From NCBI GenBank assembly GCA_025936825.1, contig JAICSO010000010.1, positions 1-64,000 on the forward strand: a stretch of DNA of 64,000 bases, read 5' to 3'. Positions 54,170-62,081 of the stretch are shown one piece after another; positions within the stretch are counted from its first letter, which is position 1, and each line of letters begins with the position of its first letter. This stretch comes from Terriglobales bacterium. Lineage in GTDB: Bacteria > Acidobacteriota > Terriglobia > Terriglobales > Acidobacteriaceae. The notes beneath the pieces are model-generated. The model worked only from the letters and a program-made list of their open reading frames with translations, did no database searches and was not told the origin of the DNA. The translations under genes were made by a program, and so were the position numbers.

Positions 54170-55101
54170 GCACTCAAACAACAACTATGCCCGGATCCTT
54201 CGCCCGATGGGATGGCATCTCTCCAGCTCTGCGGGCATTCTACTGGTCGATACGACGCGAGCTGTGGGAGAATCGCTCGCTCTACATCTCTCCGGTAATT
54301 GCAGCCATGGTATTTGTTCTTGGTTTCATCGTCAGTGTGGTCCGCTTGCGCCACCAAGTCTCTTCGTCGCAGCTCGATACCGCGCAACTCCACCAGGCAC
54401 TGACAACGCGGTTCGACCTTGCGGCAGCCTTGATTATGGGCGTCGCTTTCTTTGTCGGAATCTTCTACGCCATCGATGCGCTTTATGGAGAGCGCCGCGA
54501 TCGCAGTATTCTGTTTTGGAAGTCGCTGCCGATTTCCGACTTCATCACCGTTCTCTCCAAATTTGCGGTTCCTATCGTCATAGTGCCGGTGATCAGTTTC
54601 GGTATCACTCTTGTGACCCAGCTCGCCATGTTACTTCTGGGCAGCGTGATACTCGTGGGCAGCGGCGCCAAGATCGGAATTGTCTGGAACGTCACACCGT
54701 TTCTCCTCGATTCCGCCGCGCTCTTCTATCACCTGCTGACGATTCACGGCTTCTGGTACGCGCCCCTTTACGCATGGCTGTTGCTGGTTTCGGCATGGGC
54801 GCCGCGCTTGCCATTTCTGTGGGCATTCTTGCCGCCTTTTGTAATTTGCGGATTGGAGAAAATCACGCTCGGCACCTCGTATTTCCTCGATCTGTTGAAG
54901 TACCGAGCCCTGGGGCCAAATGGCGCGATGGCTCCGGAGCACCATCAGCACGTGAGTGGTGCGAACATCCCTCAGCACACGATGGCCACGCTCATCCCGC
55001 ACCATTTCTTCAGCACGTCGGGACTGTGGACCGGATTGGTTGTTGCGGCGGTACTTCTCTTTGTCACTGTGCGGGTGCGGCGATATCGCGGGCCAATCTA
55101 A
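54166..55101 (+). CDS. ABC-2-type exporter permease
   Basis: 311 residues with about six membrane helices (near 45-65, 85-110, 135-165, 175-200, 205-235 and 285-303). Charged loop GERRDRSILFWKSLPISDFI after helix 2 is typical of ABC-2 permeases, where it contacts the ATPase. It starts inside the ATPase stop codon (ATGA). With the ATPase it should form an exporter for lipids, peptides or antibiotics; the substrate is not evident. It is the last gene of the dyad-controlled operon. Confidence 0.88.
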   Translation: MSTQTTTMPGSFARWDGISPALRAFYWSIRRELWENRSLYISPVIAAMVFVLGFIVSVVRLRHQVSSSQLDTAQLHQALTTRFDLAAALIMGVAFFVGIFYAIDALYGERRDRSILFWKSLPISDFITVLSKFAVPIVIVPVISFGITLVTQLAMLLLGSVILVGSGAKIGIVWNVTPFLLDSAALFYHLLTIHGFWYAPLYAWLLLVSAWAPRLPFLWAFLPPFVICGLEKITLGTSYFLDLLKYRALGPNGAMAPEHHQHVSGANIPQHTMATLIPHHFFSTSGLWTGLVVAAVLLFVTVRVRRYRGPI

Positions 55102-55200
55102 TCCGACTTTCCGGCTTCTACGGGAGACTTGAATTCGCCGCTAGTACCGGGGCGCTAAAGTCGTGCGACTTTGTTCCTCGATGGTTCATCTCTAGACATT

Positions 55201-55563
55201 ATGCCTACAGAGGTGAACCTCTCCTCCAAGTTCTCTGAAATCCACGAACACTGGCAGCCACATATTGCCGGCGAACTCAATGGACAGCTGATCAAGCTGG
55301 TGAAATTCCAGGGTGAGTTTGTGTGGCATCACCACGACAATGAAGACGAGATGTTTTTCGTGGTGAAAGGACAATTCCGCATGGAGTTCCAGGACAAGGC
55401 CGTCATGATCGGCGAAGGTGAGTTCATTGTGGTGCCACGCGGAGTCGAACACAAGCCTGTCGCTGACGAGGAATGCTGGGTCATGCTGTTCGAACCCGCC
55501 TCAACGCTAAACACCGGCAACGTCGTGAACGAACGCACCGTACGCGAACTTAAGCGGGTGTGA
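55201..55563 (+). CDS. Cupin-domain protein
   Basis: 120 residues from ATG 55201 (an upstream in-frame start at 55171 adds ten residues). It is a single small beta-barrel with the cupin metal motif: VWHHHDNEDEMFFVVKGQFR supplies two histidines and the glutamate, and VPRGVEHKPVADEECWVMLF the third histidine. Such proteins may be isomerases, dioxygenases or sensors; nothing here decides. It follows the ABC operon after 99 bases and may be separate. Confidence 0.85.
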   Translation: MPTEVNLSSKFSEIHEHWQPHIAGELNGQLIKLVKFQGEFVWHHHDNEDEMFFVVKGQFRMEFQDKAVMIGEGEFIVVPRGVEHKPVADEECWVMLFEPASTLNTGNVVNERTVRELKRV

Positions 55564-55579
55564 CGGAAGGCAGAACCCT

Positions 55580-55797
55580 CACCACAGAGGACACAGAGGT
55601 ACACCGAGGAACGCCACAGAGGAAATCGACATAGCGGCAGATAGTTAATTGGCCAGCCTAGTGCCGCTCTGTGCTCGACCAGCGGCCTGTCGTTAAAGGT
55701 AGATTCGCCTTGCTGTTAAGGTATTACTCTCCCCCTGGTTTTCCTCTGTGTTTTTCCTTTGTGCATCTCTATCTCGCACCTCTATCTCCTCTGTGGT
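55580..55797. repeat. 217-base element with 11-bp terminal inverted repeats, family C, copy 2
   Basis: ACCACAGAGGA (55581-55591) is the perfect reverse complement of TCCTCTGTGGT (55787-55797). Several more CACAGAGG / CCTCTGTG units lie near both ends. There is no open frame of note inside. Its ends match the repeat at 30767-30851. The size and ends are those of a small non-autonomous element, but no target duplication was verified. It fills most of the 358-base gap 55564-55921, in which I see no gene. Confidence 0.65.
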
Positions 55798-55921
55798 AAA
55801 GAGTTTTAGCCGTTTGACGGCAACCTCACTTTCTAACGTAGCTCACACCTCGATCATCGAAGCAAAGATCAGTTATACTTCCAACTCACTCCTTCACATC
55901 TTCAGACTTCGTAGGACCACA

Positions 55922-56935
55922 ATGGCCGTTGGCGTTCGTACACAAGACCTTCGCAAGATTTACAGCTCTGCCCCACCCATGGCGGCGGGCGGATTTGTCG
56001 CTCGCGGCTCTGCTAAAGGATCGAAGCAGCCCAAGCCGCAAATCACCGCGCTGGACGGGTTGTCGCTTGAAATTCAGCCCGGGGAAATTTTTGGCCTGCT
56101 CGGCCCAAATGGTGCGGGCAAATCGACTACGGTGGGTGTCCTCACCACTCGCGTTCGTCCCACCAGCGGACAGGCGTGGATCGGCCAGCACGACGTCTGG
56201 AAAGAGCAGGCGGAAGTTAAGCATTTGATTGGAGTGGTGCCGCAGCGGCCCAATCACGACTTCTCGCTGACCGCCAGGGAAATCCTGATTTTCCACGCAG
56301 CCTATTTCGGTATGGGATCGAAAGAACGCAACGAGCGCGCCGATTCCCTGTTGGAAAAATTCAAGCTGACCGACCGTGCCAATCAGATGGTGCGCGGCTT
56401 TTCCGGCGGCATGATGCAACGGCTTTCGATCGCGCGTGCCATGATGCACGATCCGCAGCTGCTCTTCCTGGATGAGCCGAGTGCCGGACTCGATCCGCAG
56501 ACGCGCATTCTGCTGTGGGACATCATTCGCGACTACAACCGCGAGGGCAAAACCATTCTGCTGACTACGCACTACATGGAAGAAGCCGATGCGCTGTGTC
56601 ATCGTCTCGCGATTGTTGATCATGGGAAGATCATCGCGCTCGACACGCCTCAACAACTAAAGGCGTCGATTCCGGGCGGCTATCTCTTGCGGCTTCGCTT
56701 TGGAAATCAGACGCCAGAATTGTTACAGCGTTTACAGTCTCTCGCGGGAGTGCGCGAGGTGCGCTCCAATGACGGCACTGCGACGGACGTGTACGCCGAT
56801 CGCGGTGGATCGTTGATTCCCGAGATCGCCGCAGTTGCTGTATCGGCCGGAGGAGAGCTTTCTGACGTCCACATTTCCGAACCGAGTCTCGAAAACCTGT
56901 TTCTCCATCACACCGGAAGGAGCCTGCGCGATTGA
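55922..56935 (+). CDS. ABC-2 exporter ATP-binding protein (DrrA-like)
   Basis: 337 residues from ATG 55922, preceded by AGGA; the frame is open 58 codons further into the repeat without similarity. Walker A LLGPNGAGKSTTVGVLTTRV, Q-loop VVPQRPNHDFSLTAREILIF, signature FSGGMMQRLSIARAMMHDP, Walker B LLFLDEPSAGLDPQTRILLW and the TTHYMEEAD switch are all intact. An extra glycine- and lysine-rich loop of about 25 residues (AAGGFVARGSAKGSKQPKPQ) separates the first two strands. The C-terminus resembles DrrA. It pairs with the following permease by overlap. Confidence 0.92.
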   Translation: MAVGVRTQDLRKIYSSAPPMAAGGFVARGSAKGSKQPKPQITALDGLSLEIQPGEIFGLLGPNGAGKSTTVGVLTTRVRPTSGQAWIGQHDVWKEQAEVKHLIGVVPQRPNHDFSLTAREILIFHAAYFGMGSKERNERADSLLEKFKLTDRANQMVRGFSGGMMQRLSIARAMMHDPQLLFLDEPSAGLDPQTRILLWDIIRDYNREGKTILLTTHYMEEADALCHRLAIVDHGKIIALDTPQQLKASIPGGYLLRLRFGNQTPELLQRLQSLAGVREVRSNDGTATDVYADRGGSLIPEIAAVAVSAGGELSDVHISEPSLENLFLHHTGRSLRD

Positions 56936-57702
56936 ACTGGAAAGCTTTTGGCGCCATGCTGGCGCGCGACGCACACGTGGCTCGGCGGAATGCAATTCAA
57001 CTCTTCTTTCAGACGTTCCTGCAGCCGCTGCTGTTCGTGTTCATCTTTGGCCGCGTGATGGTAGGCAGCGGCTACATGCCGCCGCAATATAAAAGCCTAC
57101 TGTTGCCCGGAATTATCGCGATCAGCATGGTGTTCACCGGAATCTGGGCGGTCGCAATGCCGCTGATCGCCGAATTCCAGTGGACGCGAGAAATTGAAGA
57201 TCGCCTGCTCGCGCCCATCGACATTCGCTGGATCGCCATTGAGAAAGTGCTCGCGGGGATGATTCAGGCGGCTGTGGCGGGATTGGTGGTCATTCCACTG
57301 GCGTGGCTGGTTTTGGGACGCGGGGTAGGCCTAAGCGTTCAGTCGCCGGTGGAGTTCATTGCCATTGTTCTGCTGGTCTCGGCATTTTCGGCATGCGGAG
57401 GATTGGCACTGGGCTGCAGCATGAATCAGCAGCATATTGGGTTGATGTTCAGCATGCTGCTTACGCCGATGATCTTCTTTGGGTGCACGTATTATCCGTG
57501 GAGCGCACTCGACAAGTTCCCAATCCTGCAAAAAGCGGTTCTTATTAATCCCATCGTGTATGCCAGCGAGGGAATGCGTGGGACGCTGGTACCGCAGTTT
57601 CCGCATTTGTCCACGCTGGCAACACTCGCGGCCTTGTTGTTTTTTGACGTGGTGCTGCTGGTGGTTGGGCTTCGGCAGTTCGACAAGAAGGCGATCAGCT
57701 AA
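56932..57702 (+). CDS. ABC-2-type permease (DrrB-like)
   Basis: 256 residues with six membrane helices. Start TTG overlaps the ATPase stop (TTGA); ATG 56956 is the alternative. FMQTF-type entry (RNAIQLFFQTFLQPLLFVFI), a central FQWTREIEDRLLAPIDIRWI loop that matches ABC-2 transporter signatures, and a late IFFGCTYYPWSALDKFPILQ loop are seen. It is an exporter of unknown substrate, as for antibiotic or polysaccharide pumps. A family A repeat begins ten bases after the stop. Confidence 0.92.
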   Translation: MNWKAFGAMLARDAHVARRNAIQLFFQTFLQPLLFVFIFGRVMVGSGYMPPQYKSLLLPGIIAISMVFTGIWAVAMPLIAEFQWTREIEDRLLAPIDIRWIAIEKVLAGMIQAAVAGLVVIPLAWLVLGRGVGLSVQSPVEFIAIVLLVSAFSACGGLALGCSMNQQHIGLMFSMLLTPMIFFGCTYYPWSALDKFPILQKAVLINPIVYASEGMRGTLVPQFPHLSTLATLAALLFFDVVLLVVGLRQFDKKAIS

Positions 57703-57711
57703 TATCGTGCC

Positions 57712-57795
57712 GTCCGCTGAAGCGGACTTGGTCTTTTCCTCCCGCTTTCCCGCACTTACGTGCGGGGCTATTTGCGTTCCGCCGCTTCGCGGCTA
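57712..57795. repeat. Dispersed triple-hairpin repeat, family A, copy 2
   Basis: GTCCGCT-GA-AGCGGAC (57712-57727), CCCGCAC...GTGCGGG and CCGC-TT-CGCGG, in the same order as the copy at 22437-22523 and with similar linkers (CTTGGTCTT, GTTCCG). Here it separates the permease stop from the convergent BNR gene, whose stop codon lies inside it. Confidence 0.7.
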
Positions 57796-59289
57796 TCGCC
57801 ACGTGCGGGAACGAGCAGCTGTCCTGATGCGACAATTCGCTCCGCTGAAAATCGGCTTTTCTCCAGCGGAACTGTTCCTTCCTTGTGCCGCGAGCAGGTC
57901 CATACCGGCTTGGGTCGTGTAAATGGCCTGGTCGAAGGCCGTTCCTGATTTCGCTTTGGCTACGGCAAAGAACCCGTAGGCCTTTCCGTTCACGAATGAT
58001 GTTCCGATGTAATCGGCCACCATCTGTCCGGAGAAGGTTGATGGCAACCAACTCAGCGACATTGGGCCAGCGAGAGGCGTGGGATTGCTCCAGGTCTGCC
58101 CGCCATCCAGAGAGGAAATGAAACCAGCATACAAGGCACACGTCGTCGCCGTGCAATTCGCCACGGGATAGTAATAATAAGTCACAGCCAGGTGCGCGGA
58201 TGCGCCGCTGGTATTGGGATCAATGCCCAATCCCGGGATGAAGTGGTCCACCGTGCTCGTGATCGCGTCGATGGGAATTCGTGCCGGCGGCGTCCAAGTT
58301 GTGCCGTCGGCAGTAGTGCTCATCACCAGGTCATTTGAGCTGCAACCTGTGCGAAAGCGGCAATCCTGCCAGATCACATACACATTGCCCGTCGCATCGA
58401 TTTGCGCGGTCGGAAGCGCGTCGCTACGAAGTCCGCCGGCAACGGCGTGATCGGTGACCGTTGCGATCTGAGCGGGCGCGTTCCAACTCGCACCTCCATC
58501 CGAAGATGAATAGGACGAAATCGTAGAGCTGTTTGTCAGAAATGGCACAATCACGTTTCCCGACGGTTGCACCAGCGGCTCGCCTCCAAGTCCCAACGCG
58601 TTCGAAACTGCGATCTTCGCAGACCAGGTCAGGCCACCATCCGAGGAAGTACTCATGTAAACCTGATTGGCAGCGCCGTTGTCGTCCCACTCCATGTAGC
58701 AGTTTCCGTAAAACGGACTGGTCGGGGTGGAATCGCAGGCCAGCCAGTCCTTGTCGAGATTCGGGCCGTTAGCAAAAACGACAGGATTCCCCCACGTCAA
58801 ACCGCCATCGGTCGAGCGGCTCACCGCCACCTGAATGTTGCTACTTGAGATGGGGAGTGAAGAAATCATCCAGACACCGTGCTTAGCGTCATAGGCGACA
58901 TTTGTGTCGCTGACTGCGGAATTAGTGCCACCGCCTTGAAATGTCGTGATGCCGGAGAGAACGCCGCTGCTCCAGGTCAGGCCGGCATCGGTCGAAATGG
59001 CATACCCGATGTCTGCGCCTCCGCCTCCAGAAATGCGTGCCACCTGAAAACTGGTGATGATCGTCGAACCGAATAAGAAGCTGCCAGGCTCAACCTCGGT
59101 CGCGTGCTGGCTGGTAGCGTTGGTGAAGGTATCAGTGCTCAGCTTCACTAGGGGTGTCGTTGCCGGCGGGAAATTGGACCCGGAACCGGAGCCGTTGTTC
59201 GAGGGCAAGAAAGAATTGGAGCCGGAACCGCAACTCAGGCTGGCGGCAATCGCGCATAAGGCAGAGACACACCTGACAGCAGAATTCAC
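57793..59289 (-). CDS. BNR/sialidase-like repeat lipoprotein
   Basis: 498 residues from GTG 59289, behind GGGGAGAGG; the frame is open to 59412 without similarity. A lipobox (ASLSCGSGS, cysteine about 19) predicts a lipid anchor, followed by a glycine/serine tether. The rest carries repeated Asp-box motifs of BNR propellers: STDAGLTWSSG, STDGGLTWGNP, SSDGGLTWSAK, SSDGGASWNAP and SLDGGQTWSNP. Sialidase catalytic residues are not evident, so it is likely a binding or structural propeller. The last 28 residues (from about NSSAGEKPIF) read like translated repeat DNA and end inside a family A element. Confidence 0.8.
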   Translation of the reverse strand: MNSAVRCVSALCAIAASLSCGSGSNSFLPSNNGSGSGSNFPPATTPLVKLSTDTFTNATSQHATEVEPGSFLFGSTIITSFQVARISGGGGADIGYAISTDAGLTWSSGVLSGITTFQGGGTNSAVSDTNVAYDAKHGVWMISSLPISSSNIQVAVSRSTDGGLTWGNPVVFANGPNLDKDWLACDSTPTSPFYGNCYMEWDDNGAANQVYMSTSSDGGLTWSAKIAVSNALGLGGEPLVQPSGNVIVPFLTNSSTISSYSSSDGGASWNAPAQIATVTDHAVAGGLRSDALPTAQIDATGNVYVIWQDCRFRTGCSSNDLVMSTTADGTTWTPPARIPIDAITSTVDHFIPGLGIDPNTSGASAHLAVTYYYYPVANCTATTCALYAGFISSLDGGQTWSNPTPLAGPMSLSWLPSTFSGQMVADYIGTSFVNGKAYGFFAVAKAKSGTAFDQAIYTTQAGMDLLAAQGRNSSAGEKPIFSGANCRIRTAARSRTWR

Positions 59290-59394
59290 AGCCTCTCCCC
59301 TTTGAGTGGCCAGTCGCGGCCGTCTTCTCAAGCTAACGGGTGTCCTGTCCTGCGTCAATGCCGCTTTGAATGCTGCGACTGCTAACATGATGCG

Positions 59395-60378
59395 GTGCTT
59401 CTCGAAGTCCAAAATGTTCGAGTTTCATTCCCTGGTTCTCCTCGTGCCGTGGAGGCAGTTCGCGATGTGAGTTTCAGCATCCCTCGCGGTGGCGTGCTGG
59501 GTTTGGTTGGCGAATCGGGATCGGGAAAATCTGTTACCTCACTGGCCATCATGCGACTGCTGCCCCCCGGCGCCACGGTCGACGGGGACATCCGATTCGA
59601 GGTGAACGGCAAGGCTACAGATCTGGCCGCCCTAAATACCGAACAGATGCGAGCCCTTCGCGGCTCACGTATTTCCATGATTTTTCAGGAGCCGATGACG
59701 GCTCTGAATCCGGTCATGCGCGTCGGAGATCAGATTGCCGAAGCCGTGCGCGCACACAATGACGTCTCGAAAAAAGAAGCCCGCAATCGTGCGGTTGAGG
59801 CGTTAACTGAAGTTGCAATCAATGACCCGGCTCAACGTGCCCTGGATTATCCCCATCAACTTTCCGGTGGAATGCGGCAGCGCGTGATGATCGCCATGGC
59901 AATTGTCAATCGCCCGGAGTTGCTGATCGCTGATGAACCGACGACCGCCCTCGACGTAACTGTCCAGCAGCAAATTCTGGATTTGTTGACGCAACTGCGA
60001 AAGAAGTTTGGCCTCGCGATGCTGTTCATCTCTCATGATCTAGCTGTGGTCTCGCACGTGGCCGATCAGGTAGGCGTCATGTACGCGGGCACGTTGGTCG
60101 AACTGGGATCGCGCGAGGAAATATTCCACGCACCGGCTCATCCCTATACTCGCGGCTTGCTGGAAGCGGTACCGACCTTGAAATCTGATCGCGCACAGCG
60201 GCTGCGTACGATTGACGGATCCGTTCCTCCGCTCACTGCCTTGCCACCAGGATGCCCGTTTGATCCGCGCTGTAATTTGAGGGTTGAGACGTGCAGCCGC
60301 GACCTCCCGCCATTGGAGCGGGTTGGCCCATCGCATTGGGCGAGATGCCCGGTGGTGAATAACGGCGGCAGAGTGTAG
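59395..60378 (+). CDS. Oligopeptide/dipeptide-type ABC ATP-binding protein, orphan
   Basis: 327 residues, GTG start. Walker A LVGESGSGKSVTSLAIMRLL, Q-loop MIFQEPMTALNPVMRVGDQI, signature HQLSGGMRQRVMIAMAIVNR, Walker B LLIADEPTTALD and FISHDLAVVSHVAD. The C-terminal oligopeptide/dipeptide domain has the GCPFDPRCNLRVETCSR cysteine pattern that binds an iron-sulfur cluster in some DppD-type proteins. No permease, solute-binding protein or second ATPase is adjacent, so its partners lie elsewhere. It diverges from the BNR gene, 105 bases apart. Confidence 0.92.
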   Translation: MLLEVQNVRVSFPGSPRAVEAVRDVSFSIPRGGVLGLVGESGSGKSVTSLAIMRLLPPGATVDGDIRFEVNGKATDLAALNTEQMRALRGSRISMIFQEPMTALNPVMRVGDQIAEAVRAHNDVSKKEARNRAVEALTEVAINDPAQRALDYPHQLSGGMRQRVMIAMAIVNRPELLIADEPTTALDVTVQQQILDLLTQLRKKFGLAMLFISHDLAVVSHVADQVGVMYAGTLVELGSREEIFHAPAHPYTRGLLEAVPTLKSDRAQRLRTIDGSVPPLTALPPGCPFDPRCNLRVETCSRDLPPLERVGPSHWARCPVVNNGGRV

Positions 60379-60380
60379 GT

Positions 60381-60515
60381 TTCAGGCGTCAGGTTTCAGG
60401 TTCCAGGCTTCAGGTTCCAGGCTTCAGATCTAAGCTCGAACAACAATCCTTTGCCTTTTCGGCCCCCTAAAGCCTGACGCCAAAAGCCTCACGCCTGAAA
60501 CCTGACGCCTGATGC
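60381..60515. repeat. TTTCAGG-type repeat with 18-bp perfect inverted arms
   Basis: CAGGCGTCAGGTTTCAGG (60383-60400) is the exact reverse complement of 60494-60511. Between and around them run degenerate heptads (CAGGTTC, CAGGCTT). Shorter versions occur after guaA (about 21458-21480) and after the rhomboid gene (28652-28666). Confidence 0.75.
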
Positions 60516-60548
60516 CTAGCCCCTTTATAATCCCCATTCCGCATTTTC

Positions 60549-61304
60549 ATGCGCATACTGCTGCTCAGCGATATCCATAGCAACATCGAGGCTCTGGAAG
60601 CCTGCTTGGCAGCTGCGCCAGAACACGATCGAGTATTCAATCTCGGGGACGTCGTTGGATACGCTGCCAGCCCAAACGAGGTGACTGCGCGGGCGCGAAA
60701 CCTCGGCGAAGTTTTCGTGCGAGGCAATCACGACAAGGCAGTTTCCGGGATTGACAGCGTCGAAAGCTTTAATCCGGTAGCCGGCCTGGCAGCACTGTGG
60801 AATCGAGAACACCTTGATTCTGAGCACATGAACTGGTTGCGTGAACTTCCCAAAGGGCCAGTCACGCTTCCAGAGTTCCCGGATGTTCAGCTCGTCCATG
60901 GCGCGCCTGACGATGAAGACCGCTACGTCGTCAACGTGCCCGATGCGATTAGCACCTTGGCCACGGCTGAACGTGCGATCACATTTTTCGGCCACACGCA
61001 TCTTCAGGGGCTGTTTCGCATGCGAGCCGGGCTAGCAGAAGCTGTGTATCCGGAGTACGCCAGCATTGCGAAGGCAGAAACGTGGGGTCTGGAATTGGAA
61101 AGTGGGACGACGTACATGATCAATCCGGGCTCCGTTGGTCAACCGCGTGATGGAGATTGGCGCGCAGCTTTCGCCGTATTCGATACTGAACAGCGGACAA
61201 TGACGTTTTGCCGCACGCCTTATAACTTGCGATCTGCGCAAGAGCGAATTTTCGCGGCAAATTTGCCGCCGCGCCTCGCAACGAGATTGGCGGCGGGAAG
61301 GTAG
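60549..61304 (+). CDS. Metallophosphoesterase (calcineurin-like)
   Basis: 251 residues. Metal-binding motifs in order: LLSDIHSNIEAL (D-x-H), FNLGDVVGYAASP (G-D), FVRGNHDKAVSG (G-N-H-D), LVHGAPDDEDRY (histidine) and FFGHTHLQGLF (G-H-T-H). This is the YfcE-like class that cleaves phosphodiesters; the substrate is not known. MINPGSVGQPRDGDWRAAFA is typical of the end of the fold. A TATAAT box (60526-60531) lies 17 bases before the ATG, giving a leader of about ten bases. Confidence 0.9.
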   Translation: MRILLLSDIHSNIEALEACLAAAPEHDRVFNLGDVVGYAASPNEVTARARNLGEVFVRGNHDKAVSGIDSVESFNPVAGLAALWNREHLDSEHMNWLRELPKGPVTLPEFPDVQLVHGAPDDEDRYVVNVPDAISTLATAERAITFFGHTHLQGLFRMRAGLAEAVYPEYASIAKAETWGLELESGTTYMINPGSVGQPRDGDWRAAFAVFDTEQRTMTFCRTPYNLRSAQERIFAANLPPRLATRLAAGR

Positions 61305-61308
61305 AAGA

Positions 61309-61485
61309 ATTTCAGATTTGAGATTTAAGATTGCACATTGAGCAAGCCAGTCCAATCTGCAATCTGAAATCTGCGTTCTAAAATCTACAATCTGAAATCA
61401 GCGTGATCTCGATTGCAGATTTTGGATTTAAGATTGCAGATTCAAAATCAACTCGTTCAATCTGAAATCTGCATTCTGAAATCCT
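61309..61485. repeat. Degenerate ATCTGAAATC-type repeat array
   Basis: About 175 AT-rich bases made of many direct and inverted variants of AATCTGAAATCTGCA / TGCAGATTTAGATT. It fills the whole gap between the phosphoesterase and RNase H genes and ends at the latter's ATG. Different in sequence but similar in style to the TTTCAGG repeats. Confidence 0.7.
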
Positions 61486-61486
61486 C

Positions 61487-62041
61487 ATGAAGCCTGCTCC
61501 TCCAATTCATCTCGTCGCGCACACCGATGGCGGCGCTCGCGGCAACCCAGGCCCATCGGGATACGGCGTAGTGATTCACGATGCGCAAGGGCAGAAGGTA
61601 GCTGCGCTCAGTCAATACCTCGGGCACCAGACCAACAACTTTGCGGAGTATCAGGCGCTGATTGCGGCGTTGGAGTACGCCGTCGAGCACGGGCCGAAGG
61701 CACTGCGGGTGATCAGCGACTCGGAACTGCTGGTACGGCAGATGAAGGGCATCTACAAAGTGAAAGAACCGACGCTGCGCGATCTTCATGGTCGGGCAAG
61801 CCAACTGGTTCGACAACTCCAGTGGTTCGACATCGATCACGTACTGCGCGGCCACAATAAAGAAGCTGACCAACTGGCGAATGACGCCATGGACAAGGGA
61901 TCGGGACGCGCGCCCTTCCGCTCACCTGTGCCCACAGCCGCACCGCGGGAGTTCAATGGCATAGTGTGTGATGGCAAAGTCGAACTCTTGGATGGCAGTC
62001 TACCCGACGGGACGGCAGTTCAGGTGAGAGTAAAGCGCTAG
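61487..62041 (+). CDS. RNase HI-family protein
   Basis: 184 residues. The RNase H fold shows its acidic residues: HTDGGARGNPGPSGYGVVIH (first aspartate), NNFAEYQALIAALEYAVEHG (glutamate), ISDSELLVRQMKGIYKVKEP (aspartate) and RGHNKEADQLANDAM (last aspartate). It should cut the RNA strand of RNA-DNA hybrids. Residues 140-184 are an extra tail not needed for activity (VPTAAPREFNGIVCDGKVEL). This is the short 'ribonuclease HI family' branch; the classical rnhA is probably elsewhere. The ATG abuts the repeat array. Confidence 0.88.
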   Translation: MKPAPPIHLVAHTDGGARGNPGPSGYGVVIHDAQGQKVAALSQYLGHQTNNFAEYQALIAALEYAVEHGPKALRVISDSELLVRQMKGIYKVKEPTLRDLHGRASQLVRQLQWFDIDHVLRGHNKEADQLANDAMDKGSGRAPFRSPVPTAAPREFNGIVCDGKVELLDGSLPDGTAVQVRVKR

Positions 62042-62081
62042 GATCAGCACGGACGAATGCCCACGTAACTCCAAATCTCAA

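Noticed and set aside
60381-61485. Possible CRISPR array
   Set aside because: Repeat units are short, degenerate and occur in both orientations without uniform spacers, and no cas gene is nearby.
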